This document shows positions 48,194-56,969 of a stretch of DNA of 64,000 nucleotides, piece after piece. The DNA lies in NCBI RefSeq assembly GCF_014654895.1, contig NZ_BNBE01000001.1, positions 3,742,501-3,806,500 on the forward strand. The letters run 5' to 3'. The stretch is from Streptomyces filamentosus (GTDB lineage Bacteria; Actinomycetota; Actinomycetes; Streptomycetales; Streptomycetaceae). Each line of letters starts with the position of its first letter. Within the stretch, counting starts at the first letter, position 1. The translations under genes were made by a program, and so were the position numbers. The notes beneath the pieces were generated by a model. The model was not told the origin of the DNA, made no database searches, and was given only the letters and a program-made list of their open reading frames with translations.

Positions 48194-50301
48194 GCACCCT
48201 CACCCCCGCCCCCACCCGGCCCCCGAAGTCCCCGGAGCCCGCCGGACGGTCCGCCGGGACCGGCCGCGTCGGCGGCGGCCTCTTCGACCCGAAGCAGATG
48301 ATCGCCTCCTTCCCGGACGCGCTCCGCAAGCTCGACCCGCGCGTCATGGTCAAGTCCCCCGTCATGTTCGTGGTGCTGGTCGGCTCGGTCGTCACCACCG
48401 TGCTCGCCGTCATGAACCCGGGGGACCGGTTCGGCTGGGCGATCACCGCCTGGCTGTGGCTGACCACGGTCTTCGCCAACCTGGCCGAGGCGGTGGCGGA
48501 GGGCCGGGGCAAGGCCCAGGCCGACACCCTGCGCAAGGCCAAGACCGACACCGTCGCCCGCCGTCTGACCGGGACGGGCGAGGAGCAGGTGGCCGGCACC
48601 GACCTGCGCGTCGGCGACCTCGTGGTCTGCGAGGCCGGGGACGTCATCCCCGGTGACGGGGACGTCGTCGAGGGCGTCGCGAGCGTGGACGAGTCGGCCA
48701 TCACCGGCGAGTCGGCCCCCGTGATCCGCGAGTCCGGCGGCGACCGCTGCGCGGTCACGGGCGGCACGAAGGTGCTCTCCGACCGGATCGTCATCAAGAT
48801 CACGACGAAGCCCGGCGAGACCTTCATCGACCGGATGATCAACCTGGTGGAGGGCGCCGCCCGGCAGAAGACGCCCAACGAGATCGCCCTCAACATCCTG
48901 CTGGCGTCCCTCACCATCGTCTTCCTGCTGGCCGTCGTGACGCTGAAGCCGTTCGCGATCTACGCGGGAGCCGACCGGCAGACCTCGCTCATCGTCCTGA
49001 CGGCCCTTCTGGTCTGTCTGATCCCGACGACGATCGGCGCGCTGCTCTCCGCGATCGGCATCGCCGGCATGGACCGCCTGGTCCAGCGCAACGTCCTGGC
49101 CATGTCGGGCCGCGCCGTCGAGGCCGCGGGCGACGTGTCGACGCTGCTGCTCGACAAGACCGGCACGATCACGCTCGGCAACCGGCAGGCTTCCGAGTTC
49201 GTCCCCGTACGCGGCACCACCGAGGCCGAGCTGGCGGACGCCGCCCAGCTCTCCTCGCTGGCCGACGAGACGCCCGAGGGCCGGTCGATCGTCGTCCTCG
49301 CGAAGGAGAAGCACGGGCTGCGCGAGCGCCACCAGGGCGAGCTGTCCGAAGCGGCCTGGATCGAGTTCACCGCCCAGACGCGCATGTCGGGCGTGGACGT
49401 GGACGGGCGCAAGGTCCGCAAGGGCGCGACCGGTTCGGTCATCGCCTGGGTCGAGGAGCAGGGCGGCACGGTCGCCCCCGACGCCCGCGCGCTGACCGAC
49501 CGCATCTCCCAGGCCGGCGGCACCCCGCTGCTCGTCGCAGCGAAGGACGAGAAGGGCGCGCGCGTCCTCGGCGTCATCCACCTGAAGGACGTCGTCAAGG
49601 AGGGCATGCGGGAGCGGTTCGACGAGCTGCGCCGCATGGGCATCAGGACCGTCATGATCACGGGCGACAACCCGCTGACCGCGAAGGCGATCGCCGAGGA
49701 GGCCGGGGTCGACGACTTCCTCGCCGAGGCCACCCCCGAGGACAAGATGGCCCTCATCAAGCGCGAGCAGGCGGGCGGCAAGCTCGTCGCGATGACCGGC
49801 GACGGCACCAACGACGCCCCCGCCCTCGCGCAGGCCGACGTCGGCGTGGCGATGAACACCGGTACGTCGGCGGCGAAGGAGGCCGGCAACATGGTCGACC
49901 TCGACTCCGACCCGACCAAGCTCATCGAGATCGTCGAGATCGGCAAGCAACTCCTCATCACCCGGGGCGCCCTGACCACCTTCTCGATCGCCAACGACGT
50001 CGCGAAGTACTTCGCGATCATCCCCGCGATGTTCGCCGTTGCCTACCCGAGCCTCGACAAGCTCAACATCATGGGCCTGGCCTCCCCGGAGTCCGCGATC
50101 CTGTCGGCCGTCATCTTCAACGCGCTGATCATCGTCGCCCTCGTGCCGCTGGCCCTGAAGGGCGTGCGCTACCGCCCGTCGAGCGCCGACTCGATGCTGC
50201 GGCGCAACCTCGGGATCTACGGACTCGGCGGCCTGATCGCCCCGTTCATCGGCATCAAGCTCATCGACATGCTCCTCACCCTCATCCCCGGAATCGGTTG
50301 A
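48190..50301 (+). CDS. kdpB: Potassium-transporting ATPase subunit KdpB
   Basis: A 703-aa P1A-type ATPase that drives KdpA. Key motifs are present: SAITGESAPV, LLLDKTGTIT with the phosphorylated Asp, and MTGDGTNDAPAL. A Pro/Thr-rich N-terminal extension of about 30 residues precedes the usual LFDPKQM start of homology. ATG 48190 overlaps the kdpA stop. Confidence 0.96.
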   Translation: MSTLTPAPTRPPKSPEPAGRSAGTGRVGGGLFDPKQMIASFPDALRKLDPRVMVKSPVMFVVLVGSVVTTVLAVMNPGDRFGWAITAWLWLTTVFANLAEAVAEGRGKAQADTLRKAKTDTVARRLTGTGEEQVAGTDLRVGDLVVCEAGDVIPGDGDVVEGVASVDESAITGESAPVIRESGGDRCAVTGGTKVLSDRIVIKITTKPGETFIDRMINLVEGAARQKTPNEIALNILLASLTIVFLLAVVTLKPFAIYAGADRQTSLIVLTALLVCLIPTTIGALLSAIGIAGMDRLVQRNVLAMSGRAVEAAGDVSTLLLDKTGTITLGNRQASEFVPVRGTTEAELADAAQLSSLADETPEGRSIVVLAKEKHGLRERHQGELSEAAWIEFTAQTRMSGVDVDGRKVRKGATGSVIAWVEEQGGTVAPDARALTDRISQAGGTPLLVAAKDEKGARVLGVIHLKDVVKEGMRERFDELRRMGIRTVMITGDNPLTAKAIAEEAGVDDFLAEATPEDKMALIKREQAGGKLVAMTGDGTNDAPALAQADVGVAMNTGTSAAKEAGNMVDLDSDPTKLIEIVEIGKQLLITRGALTTFSIANDVAKYFAIIPAMFAVAYPSLDKLNIMGLASPESAILSAVIFNALIIVALVPLALKGVRYRPSSADSMLRRNLGIYGLGGLIAPFIGIKLIDMLLTLIPGIG

Positions 50302-50309
50302 TCGCCGCC

Positions 50310-50981
50310 ATGAACAACTCCGTAGGAAACACCGGCCGCGTGCTCTGGGCGGGCCTCCGCGCCCTCCTCGTCCTCACCCTGGTCTGCGGCGTCCTCTATC
50401 CGCTCGCCGTCACCGGCATCGCCCAGCTCACCTTCCCCGGCAGGGCGAACGGCTCCGAGATCGCGGACGCGAGCGGGAAGGTCGTCGGCTCCGAACTCAT
50501 CGGCCAGACCTACACCCTCCCCCTGAAGGACGGCGAGGAGACCCCGGCCCCCGACCTCCGCTGGTTCCAGCCCCGCCCCTCCAACGGCCTCGGCACCAAC
50601 AGCGTCAACACCCAGTACTCGATCGTCCTCTCCGGCGCCACCAACCGCTCCGGCGACAACGAGGACCTGATCCGGTGGGTGAAGGACGCCAAGGCCGCCG
50701 TCGTCGAGGACAACTCCACGCCCGGCCACGCGGTGAAGCCCTCCGACGTGCCCGCCGACGCCGTCACCTCCTCCGGCTCCGGCCTCGACCCGCACATCTC
50801 CCCGGAGTACGCGAAGCTCCAGGTCCACCGCGTCGCCGCACGCAACGGGCTCGACGTCGCGGCGGTCGAGAAGCTCGTCGCCGACCACACCGACGGCCGG
50901 ATCCTCGGCTTCGTCGGCGAACCCCGCGTCAACGTCCTCCGGCTCAACGTCGCCCTGCGGGACATGATCGGCCGTCAGTAG
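50310..50981 (+). CDS. kdpC: Potassium-transporting ATPase subunit KdpC
   Basis: A 223-aa subunit with one N-terminal helix (LRALLVLTLVCGVLYPLAVTG) and the extracytoplasmic domain of KdpC (RPSNGLGTNS, GSGLDPHISPEYA, GFVGEPRVNVLRLN). Start ATG 50310, 8 bp after kdpB; TTG 50298 would overlap the kdpB stop. No kdpD or kdpE follows. The next gene is convergent and overlaps by 7 bp. Confidence 0.95.
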   Translation: MNNSVGNTGRVLWAGLRALLVLTLVCGVLYPLAVTGIAQLTFPGRANGSEIADASGKVVGSELIGQTYTLPLKDGEETPAPDLRWFQPRPSNGLGTNSVNTQYSIVLSGATNRSGDNEDLIRWVKDAKAAVVEDNSTPGHAVKPSDVPADAVTSSGSGLDPHISPEYAKLQVHRVAARNGLDVAAVEKLVADHTDGRILGFVGEPRVNVLRLNVALRDMIGRQ

Positions 50982-52147
50982 GGCAGGACGCGGGCCTCGG
51001 CCGCCGGCAGGCCCTTCGCCCACCAGTGGCCGTACCGCCCGTACACCCCCGGATCGCGGCCGGTGAGCAGCCTCCCCAGCGACACCGCCTCGGCCGCGAG
51101 CCCGTCCCACTCGCCGGCCGTCAGCGGACGGAAGGCCGTGGCCTCGATCCCGCCGCCGACCGGGCGCCAGACCCCGGCGACGTACCCGTCGACCAGCAGG
51201 GTGGGCAGCACGTCGCCGTTGACCCGGATGACGTGCCTCCGGTACGCGTCCGGGAGGATCCGGCCCCGGTCCGCGTACGCCAGCAGCGTGCTGTCCCACA
51301 TCGCCATCAGGCGCGGCGGCGCGGGCGCGTCCCCGTCCGGGCGGACCGCCCCCGGCAGGTCGTACAGCGGCTTCCCGTCCGGGCCCGCCAGCACCTCCGC
51401 CGCGCCGGACCGGACGAGCGCGTCGAGCGCGGCGCGGGCCCGGCCCTGCTGCACCAGGGCGAAGCGGGCCAGGTCCGGCGCCGACGCCGGGCCGAAGCCG
51501 GCCAGATAGCGGCGGGCCAGCACCTCCAGGCCGGCCGCCGCCGCCTCCGGGGCGGCCGACACCGGGCCGGGGGCGGCGGCGACGAAGTCGGGGGAGGTGC
51601 CGTACTGCCACGGCGGGCCGGACGGGACGTGCCACACCGGGCCGTACTGCCGGAGCAGCCGGCCCGCCGTCGGCGTCAGGGTCCCGCCGCCCCAGAGCTC
51701 CTCGGCCCGGGCCCGCAGCTCCTCCCCGCCGCGGGGCCGGGCCGCGTACGCCAGGAGGTCCGGCAGCAGCCGGTCCGCGTCGTCCGGGGTGATGCCGCAG
51801 TCCGTGAACCGCCGGTCCCGCAGCCGGCTCCCGCGCAGCGTCGGCTCCACCGCCTCCCGGAACGGGCGGTGGTCGTCGGCGTGGACGAGGTGCAGGGTGA
51901 TCCGCAGCAGGGTCGAGCGGACGAGCCGGAACGCGCCCACGGCCGCGTCGAGCCCCGCCGGGTCGAAGTCCGCCACCCTGTTCCACAGCGCGACGTACGG
52001 CGAACCCGGCTGCTGCGCCTGGAGCGCCACCACCCGCCGCACCGCCTCCTCCACGGACAGCGCCTCCCGCGCCAGCAGCAGCTGGCGGGCGAGCGTGGCC
52101 CGGTTGAGGGCGCGGGCGGTGAGGGCGGGGGCGGCGGTCGCGGTCAT
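50975..52147 (-). CDS. Winged-helix (HTH_42) protein, AlkZ-like DNA glycosylase family
   Basis: A 390-aa protein of the HTH_42 family that contains the DNA glycosylases AlkZ and YcaQ. The N-terminal region reads RVVALQAQQPGSPYVALWNRV. The QxQ element matches the catalytic motif of AlkZ, the self-resistance glycosylase that unhooks azinomycin cross-links in Streptomyces. The C-terminal domain (LLAYADRGRILPDAYR...VLPTLLVDGYVAGVWR) is typical too. Start ATG 52147. A role in repairing bulky or cross-linked bases is inferred. No toxin-producing cluster is nearby. Confidence 0.8.
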   Translation of the reverse strand: MTATAAPALTARALNRATLARQLLLAREALSVEEAVRRVVALQAQQPGSPYVALWNRVADFDPAGLDAAVGAFRLVRSTLLRITLHLVHADDHRPFREAVEPTLRGSRLRDRRFTDCGITPDDADRLLPDLLAYAARPRGGEELRARAEELWGGGTLTPTAGRLLRQYGPVWHVPSGPPWQYGTSPDFVAAAPGPVSAAPEAAAAGLEVLARRYLAGFGPASAPDLARFALVQQGRARAALDALVRSGAAEVLAGPDGKPLYDLPGAVRPDGDAPAPPRLMAMWDSTLLAYADRGRILPDAYRRHVIRVNGDVLPTLLVDGYVAGVWRPVGGGIEATAFRPLTAGEWDGLAAEAVSLGRLLTGRDPGVYGRYGHWWAKGLPAAEARVLPY

Positions 52148-52259
52148 GGCCCCGATTGTCGTACGCGGCACCGACAGCGCCCGGGGGCGGTGCCGAGAGC
52201 GCCCGGGGGTGGCACCGGCAGTCCCCGGGGCGGCGGCGATGTCCGGGGCGCGCGGGGTC

Positions 52260-53474
52260 CTACTGCTCGCGCAGCCCCCAGGGCGACCCGTACTCCGTGA
52301 GGAGGTCCAGGAAGGGGCGTGGGTCGAGGGCCTCGGCGCCGAGGACGCCCGAGCCGGTCCAGACGCCGGTGGCGAGCAGTTCGAGGGCGACGACCGGGTT
52401 GACGGCGGTCTGCCAGACGACGGCCTGGGAGCCGTACTCGCGCATCGACCACTCGTTGTCGACCACGTGGTAGAGGTACACCTCGCGCGGCGCCCCGTCC
52501 CTGGTGCCCTTCACCCAGGTGCCCGCGCAGGTCTTGCCGCGCATCCGGTCGCCCAGCGTCGCCGGGTCCGGCAGGCAGGCCGCGACGACGTCCCGCGGGG
52601 AGACCCGCGTCCCGTCCGGCAGCGTCACCGGGTCCGTGCGGTCCAGCCCGACGCGGTGCAGCTCCTTCAGCGTCCGGATGAAATCCTCGCCCAGGCCGTA
52701 CTTGAAGGTGACCCGGCGGGCGTCCACCCAGCGGGGGATCAGCAGCACCTCCTCGTGCTCCACGTTCACGCACTCCACCGGCCCGATGCCCTCGGGGAAG
52801 TCGAAGACCTCCGGCTCGCTGAACGGCGGCGTGGTGAACCAGCCGCGGTCCGCCTCCCACACCACCGGCGGGTTCAGGCACTCCTCGATGGTCGTCCAGA
52901 TGGAGAACGAGGGCGCGAAGCCGTAGCCGTCGACGGTGAGGTTCGCGCCGTCGCGGACGCCGATCTCCTCGACGGTGTCGAAGAGTTCCTCGGCGGCGTA
53001 CCGGGCGAAGACGTCCGACAGGCCCGGCTCCACGCCGAGGCCGACGAGCGCGAGCCGCCCCGCCTCCTCCCACGCGGCCGCCCGCTCGAACTGGGCGTCG
53101 CCGAGCTTCACCCCGCACTCCTCGTACGGCCGCTCCGGGTGCGGCCGCGACAGCGACATCGCCATGTCGAGGTAGTGCGACCCGGCGGCCAGCGCCGCCT
53201 CGAAGAGCGGCATCACGAACCGCGGGTCCGTCGCGTTGAGGAGGACGTCGCAGCGCTCCCGTTCGAGGAGGGCGGTCACCGCCCCCCGGTCCGAGGCGTC
53301 GAGCCGGGCGGCGGAGAACCGGCCGCCGGCCGCGTCGCCGAGCGCGGCGACGGCCGCCTCCGCCCGGGACGGGTCGTGGTCGGCCACGACCATGTGGCCG
53401 AGGAAGGGACGGCGGGCGGCGATCCGGGTGACGGCGGTCCCCACACCACCGGCCCCCACGAGCAGTACGCGCAT
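52260..53474 (-). CDS. Saccharopine dehydrogenase-family protein
   Basis: A 404-aa NAD(P)-binding enzyme. The Rossmann motif VLLVGAGGVGTAVTRIAARR opens the protein, and VGLGVEPGLSDVFARYAAEELF and the C-terminal substrate domain follow the saccharopine-dehydrogenase/homospermidine-synthase pattern. Start ATG 53474. It is divergent from a TetR gene, which may control it. Whether it acts on saccharopine or on another amino acid conjugate cannot be told. Confidence 0.87.
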   Translation of the reverse strand: MRVLLVGAGGVGTAVTRIAARRPFLGHMVVADHDPSRAEAAVAALGDAAGGRFSAARLDASDRGAVTALLERERCDVLLNATDPRFVMPLFEAALAAGSHYLDMAMSLSRPHPERPYEECGVKLGDAQFERAAAWEEAGRLALVGLGVEPGLSDVFARYAAEELFDTVEEIGVRDGANLTVDGYGFAPSFSIWTTIEECLNPPVVWEADRGWFTTPPFSEPEVFDFPEGIGPVECVNVEHEEVLLIPRWVDARRVTFKYGLGEDFIRTLKELHRVGLDRTDPVTLPDGTRVSPRDVVAACLPDPATLGDRMRGKTCAGTWVKGTRDGAPREVYLYHVVDNEWSMREYGSQAVVWQTAVNPVVALELLATGVWTGSGVLGAEALDPRPFLDLLTEYGSPWGLREQ

Positions 53475-53601
53475 GCTGAGAAACCACCTCTCATCGGTCT
53501 GAACCAGACGGATCCCGGGAGTGCGCCCATGAAAGCCGCCCGCTCCGAAAGGGGTCAACGGTGTTGGCATAACCTGGGAAGGAGAGGGAGAGTGGTCCGT
53601 C

Positions 53602-54384
53602 ATGCCTAAGGAAGTGGTGCCGGAATCGGCACGGCGCCGCAGAAAACCCGTCAAGGCGGGAGGGGTGGTCCTCTCCGAACGCCTCTACATCGAGACCGCC
53701 CTGCGCATGCTCCAGGAGCACGGCAGGGACGGGCTGACCGTGCGCCGCCTCGGCGCGGCCCTCGGCGCCGACCCCAGCAGCCTCTACCGCTACTTCCGCT
53801 CCACCGACGACCTCCTCCTCGCCGTCGGCGACGAGCTCATCGGCCGCGCCCTGCGCGGCTGGCGCCCCGGCGGCGACTGGCGGGCCGACCTGCGCGACCT
53901 CGGCCTGCGCATCCACTCCGCCTACCTCGCCCACCCGCAGGCGGCGATCCTCACCGCCAGCCGGGTCAGCGGCCGGTCCCACGAGATCGCCGCCGACGAG
54001 GCGATCCTCGGCGTCCTGCGCGGCGCGGGCCTCCCCGACGCCGGGGCGGTCCGCGTCTACCACGCCTTCATCGACCAGGCCCTCGCCTTCGCCGCCCTCG
54101 ACGCCGCCGCCCTCGCCCTCCCGCACGGCGCCCGCGCCGCCGACGAGGCCGTCTGGCAGGCCACCTACGCCCGCCTGCCCGCCGCCACCCACCCCCACAT
54201 CGCCGCCACCGCGCCCCGCCTCGTGGCCCGGATGAACACCAGCGCCTACCCGACGGCCCTGGAGATGCTCCTGGACAGCGCGGCGGCGGCCCTCGGCCCC
54301 CTCGCGTCCCCTGTATCCCCCGCGTCCCCCGAGTCCCTCACGGACGGGGCCAGGCCGCCGGGCGGAGCAGCCGCAGGCCGTTGA
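53602..54384 (+). CDS. TetR-family transcriptional regulator
   Basis: A 260-aa TetR protein. The HTH lies at about residues 25-72 (LSERLYIETALRMLQEHGRDGLTVRRLGAALGADPSSLYRYFRSTDDLL). The ligand domain follows, and a low-complexity Ser/Pro tail at the C-terminus runs into the convergent ATPase gene (47-bp overlap of coding ends). Start ATG 53602. It lies divergent from the saccharopine dehydrogenase-like gene, a likely target. Confidence 0.9.
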   Translation: MPKEVVPESARRRRKPVKAGGVVLSERLYIETALRMLQEHGRDGLTVRRLGAALGADPSSLYRYFRSTDDLLLAVGDELIGRALRGWRPGGDWRADLRDLGLRIHSAYLAHPQAAILTASRVSGRSHEIAADEAILGVLRGAGLPDAGAVRVYHAFIDQALAFAALDAAALALPHGARAADEAVWQATYARLPAATHPHIAATAPRLVARMNTSAYPTALEMLLDSAAAALGPLASPVSPASPESLTDGARPPGGAAAGR

Positions 54385-56332
54385 GGCCGACGAGGACGGT
54401 GGAGCCCTCGTGCCCGGCGACGCCCAGGGGCAGCGGCAGGGTGCCGATCAGGTCCCAGGCGACCAGCACGGCGATGAACACCCCGGCGATCACCAGGTTC
54501 TGGACGACCAGCCGGCGGGCGGCGCGGGAGAGGGCGACGACGGCGGGCACGGCGGCCAGCTCGTCGCGCACGACGACCGCGTCGGCGGTCTCCAGGGCCA
54601 GGTCCGACCCGGCGCGGCCCATCGCGACCCCGCAGTGCGCGGCGGCCAGGGCCGGCGCGTCGTTGACGCCGTCGCCGACCACCAGCACCCGGCGGCCCTC
54701 CGCCTCCCAGGCCCGTACGGCGGCCACCTTCTCCTCCGGCAGCAGTCCGGCCCGTACGTCGGTGATGCCGACCCGCGCGGCCACGTGCCGCGCCGCGCGC
54801 TCGTTGTCTCCGGTCAGCAGGGCCGGGGCGCGGCCGGTCAGCCGGGTCAGCGCCGCCACGGTCGCGGCGGCGTCCGGCCGGAGCCGGTCCGCGACGCCGA
54901 GGACGCCCACCGGCCGCCCGTCGCACAGCACCGCCACCGCGGTCCGTCCCGACTCCTCCAACTCGCTTACCACGTCCGCATGCTGATCACTGGTCAGCAG
55001 CCGGGCGGGAGCCCCCGCCTCGACCCGCAGGCCCTCGACGGTGGCGGTCACCCCGCGCCCCGGCGCGGCGGTGAAGTCCCCGGCGGGAGCCAGGGCGAGA
55101 CCGCGCTCGCGGGCGGCGTCGACGACCGCGCGGGCCAGCGGGTGCTCGCTCGGGTGCTCGGCCGAGGCCGCGAGCCGCAGCAGGGCGTCGGCGTCCAGTC
55201 CGCCGCCGGGCAGCGGCCGGACGTCGGTGAGGCGCGGGGTGCCCTCGGTGAGGGTGCCGGTCTTGTCCATCGCGATGGCGTCGACCCGCCCCAGGCGCTC
55301 CATGACCACGGCGGACTTGGCGAGGACGCCGTGCCGCCCGGCGTTGGCGATGGCGGACAGCAGCGGCGGCATGGTGGAGAGCACCACCGCGCACGGCGAG
55401 GCGACGATCATGAAGGTCATCGCCCGCAGCAGGGCCGAGGACAGGTCGTCGCCGAGGGCGAGGGGGACGCCGAAGACGGCGAGGGTCGCGAGGACCATGG
55501 CGACCGAGTACCGCTGCTCGACCTTCTCGATGAACAGCTGCGTCGGCGCCTTGGTCCGCGACGCCTCCTCCACCATCCGCACGATCCGGGCGATCACCGA
55601 GTCCGCCGGGTCGCGCCCGACCCGTACGCGCAGGGCGCCGGTGCCGTTGACCGTACCGGCGAACACCTCGTCGCCCGTCTCCTTCACCACCGGCAGCGGC
55701 TCGCCGGTGATGGTCGCCTGGTCGACCTCGCTCGTCCCGGCGGTCACCCGCCCGTCCGCGCCGATCCGCTCCCCGGGCCGCACCAGGACGGTGTCCCCGA
55801 CCGCGAGCCGCCCCGCGTCGACGGTCTCCTCGGAGCCGTCCGCGAGCACCCGGGTCGCGGTGGCCGGCGCGAGGTCGAGCAGCCCGCGCACCGAGTCCGC
55901 CGTCCGGGCCGTCGCCAGGGCCTCCAGGGCGCCGGAGGTCGCGAAGATGACGATGAGCAGCGCGCCGTCCAGGACCTGCCCGATCGCCGCGGCGCCCAGC
56001 GCGGCGACGACCATCAGCAGGTCCACGTCGAGCGTCCGCTCCCGCAGCGCCTTCAGCCCCTCCCGGCCCGGCTCCCAGCCGCCGGCGGCGTAGGCGCCCG
56101 CGAAGAGGACGCCCCACAGCCAGGCGGGGCCGTCCAGGAGGTACGGGGGGAGGGCGAGGAGGAACAGGCCGAGCGCCACCAGCGCCCAGCGCACCTCCGG
56201 CAGTGCGAGCAGCCGCGTGCGGCGGCGGGGCGGGGCGGGGGGTGCCGAGGGGGCGGGGGAGGGCCTCCGGCCCAGGGGGCCGGCTGAGGTGGGGGAGGCG
56301 GGAGAGGTGGGAGAGGGGGGTGAGGAAGGCAT
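54338..56332 (-). CDS. P1B-4-type heavy-metal ATPase (CtpD/CtpJ-like Co/Ni exporter)
   Basis: A 664-aa metal pump. It lacks an N-terminal metal domain and starts with a Pro/Ser-rich stretch. The membrane motif is SPC (IVASPCAVVLST) rather than CPC, and the last helix carries HEGST, the two signatures of the P1B-4 group that exports Co2+, Ni2+ or Fe2+. DKTGT, SEHPLARAV and VGDGVNDAPAL are intact. Start ATG 56332. It is divergent from an NmtR-type sensor and shares a palindromic operator with it, as in the mycobacterial NmtR-CtpJ pair. Confidence 0.92.
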   Translation of the reverse strand: MPSSPPSPTSPASPTSAGPLGRRPSPAPSAPPAPPRRRTRLLALPEVRWALVALGLFLLALPPYLLDGPAWLWGVLFAGAYAAGGWEPGREGLKALRERTLDVDLLMVVAALGAAAIGQVLDGALLIVIFATSGALEALATARTADSVRGLLDLAPATATRVLADGSEETVDAGRLAVGDTVLVRPGERIGADGRVTAGTSEVDQATITGEPLPVVKETGDEVFAGTVNGTGALRVRVGRDPADSVIARIVRMVEEASRTKAPTQLFIEKVEQRYSVAMVLATLAVFGVPLALGDDLSSALLRAMTFMIVASPCAVVLSTMPPLLSAIANAGRHGVLAKSAVVMERLGRVDAIAMDKTGTLTEGTPRLTDVRPLPGGGLDADALLRLAASAEHPSEHPLARAVVDAARERGLALAPAGDFTAAPGRGVTATVEGLRVEAGAPARLLTSDQHADVVSELEESGRTAVAVLCDGRPVGVLGVADRLRPDAAATVAALTRLTGRAPALLTGDNERAARHVAARVGITDVRAGLLPEEKVAAVRAWEAEGRRVLVVGDGVNDAPALAAAHCGVAMGRAGSDLALETADAVVVRDELAAVPAVVALSRAARRLVVQNLVIAGVFIAVLVAWDLIGTLPLPLGVAGHEGSTVLVGLNGLRLLRPAAWPRP

Positions 56333-56386
56333 GGGAAACGACCCTTCGGGAGGGGGGTCCGGTGGTGCGGCGGTGCGGACGCCCTC

Positions 56387-56433
56387 AACATACCGGAACA
56401 TCTGAAGAGGTCTTCATGTGTCATCCGTATGAT
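56387..56433. promoter_or_regulatory. Divergent nmtR/ATPase promoters sharing one palindromic operator
   Basis: ACA-N2-TGAAGA-GG-TCTTCA-N2-TGT (56398-56421) is a perfect inverted repeat. Its right arm read on the minus strand (TGAAGA) is 18 bp from TATGTT (+ strand AACATA, 56387-56392), giving the ATPase promoter. Its left arm on the plus strand is 19 bp from TATGAT (56428-56433), giving the nmtR promoter. Confidence 0.75.
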
Positions 56434-56439
56434 GGGCCC

Positions 56440-56817
56440 ATGGGCCACGGAACCGCCGCCACCACCGGCACCACCCCCCGCGAGCGTCTCGACGCCGTCG
56501 GCACCGCCGACGTCGCCGCCACCCTCCAGGCCCTCGCCACCCCCTCCCGGCTGTACATCCTCGCCAGGCTGCAGGAAGGTCCCTGCGCGGTCGGCGACCT
56601 CGCCGAGGCCGTGGGGATGGAACCCTCCGCCTGTTCCCACCAGTTGCGCCTGCTGCGCAACCTCGGCCTGGTCACCGGCGAGCGCCACGGCCGCTCGATC
56701 GTCTACGCGCTCTACGACAACCACGTCGCCGAACTCCTCGACCAGGCGCTCTACCACGTGGAACACCTCCGCCTCGGCGTCCGCGACACCACTGCCGACG
56801 CCGACCGCCGGAGCTGA
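56440..56817 (+). CDS. nmtR: ArsR-family Ni/Co sensor, NmtR-like
   Basis: A 125-aa ArsR/SmtB repressor very similar to NmtR of Mycobacterium tuberculosis. The start is ATG 56440, giving MGHG. In NmtR the free N-terminal Gly2 and His3 bind nickel, and the other ligands (Asp, His, His, His) are matched here in LYDNHVAELLDQALYHVEH. The wHTH is LATPSRLYILARLQ...MEPSACSHQLRLLRNLG. An upstream in-frame ATG at 56416 lies inside the operator and would bury the N-terminal ligands. It should repress the divergent P1B-4 ATPase until Ni or Co binds. Confidence 0.92.
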   Translation: MGHGTAATTGTTPRERLDAVGTADVAATLQALATPSRLYILARLQEGPCAVGDLAEAVGMEPSACSHQLRLLRNLGLVTGERHGRSIVYALYDNHVAELLDQALYHVEHLRLGVRDTTADADRRS

Positions 56818-56846
56818 GGCACGACCGCCGTCCCCCGGTACGGGAC

Positions 56847-56946
56847 GCCGCACCGCCCGCCGCACGCCGGTCGCGCACCCGCCGTACGCCCGCCGCACCG
56901 CCCGTCGTACGTCCACTGAACCGCCTGCCGCACCGCCCGCCGCACC
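56847..56946. repeat. Interspersed GCCGCACCGCCCG repeats
   Basis: GCCGCACCGCCCG occurs at 56847, 56892 and 56927; the first and third copies extend to GCCGCACCGCCCGCCGCAC. Partial copies fill the gaps. The array occupies the spacer between nmtR and the binding-protein gene. Confidence 0.7.
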
Positions 56947-56969
56947 ATCCGCCGCACCGGAGGTCCGCC

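Noticed and set aside
56416..56439. Upstream ATG 56416 as the start of the metal sensor
   Set aside because: It lies inside the operator, would precede the expected transcript start, and would bury the MGHG nickel-binding N-terminus.
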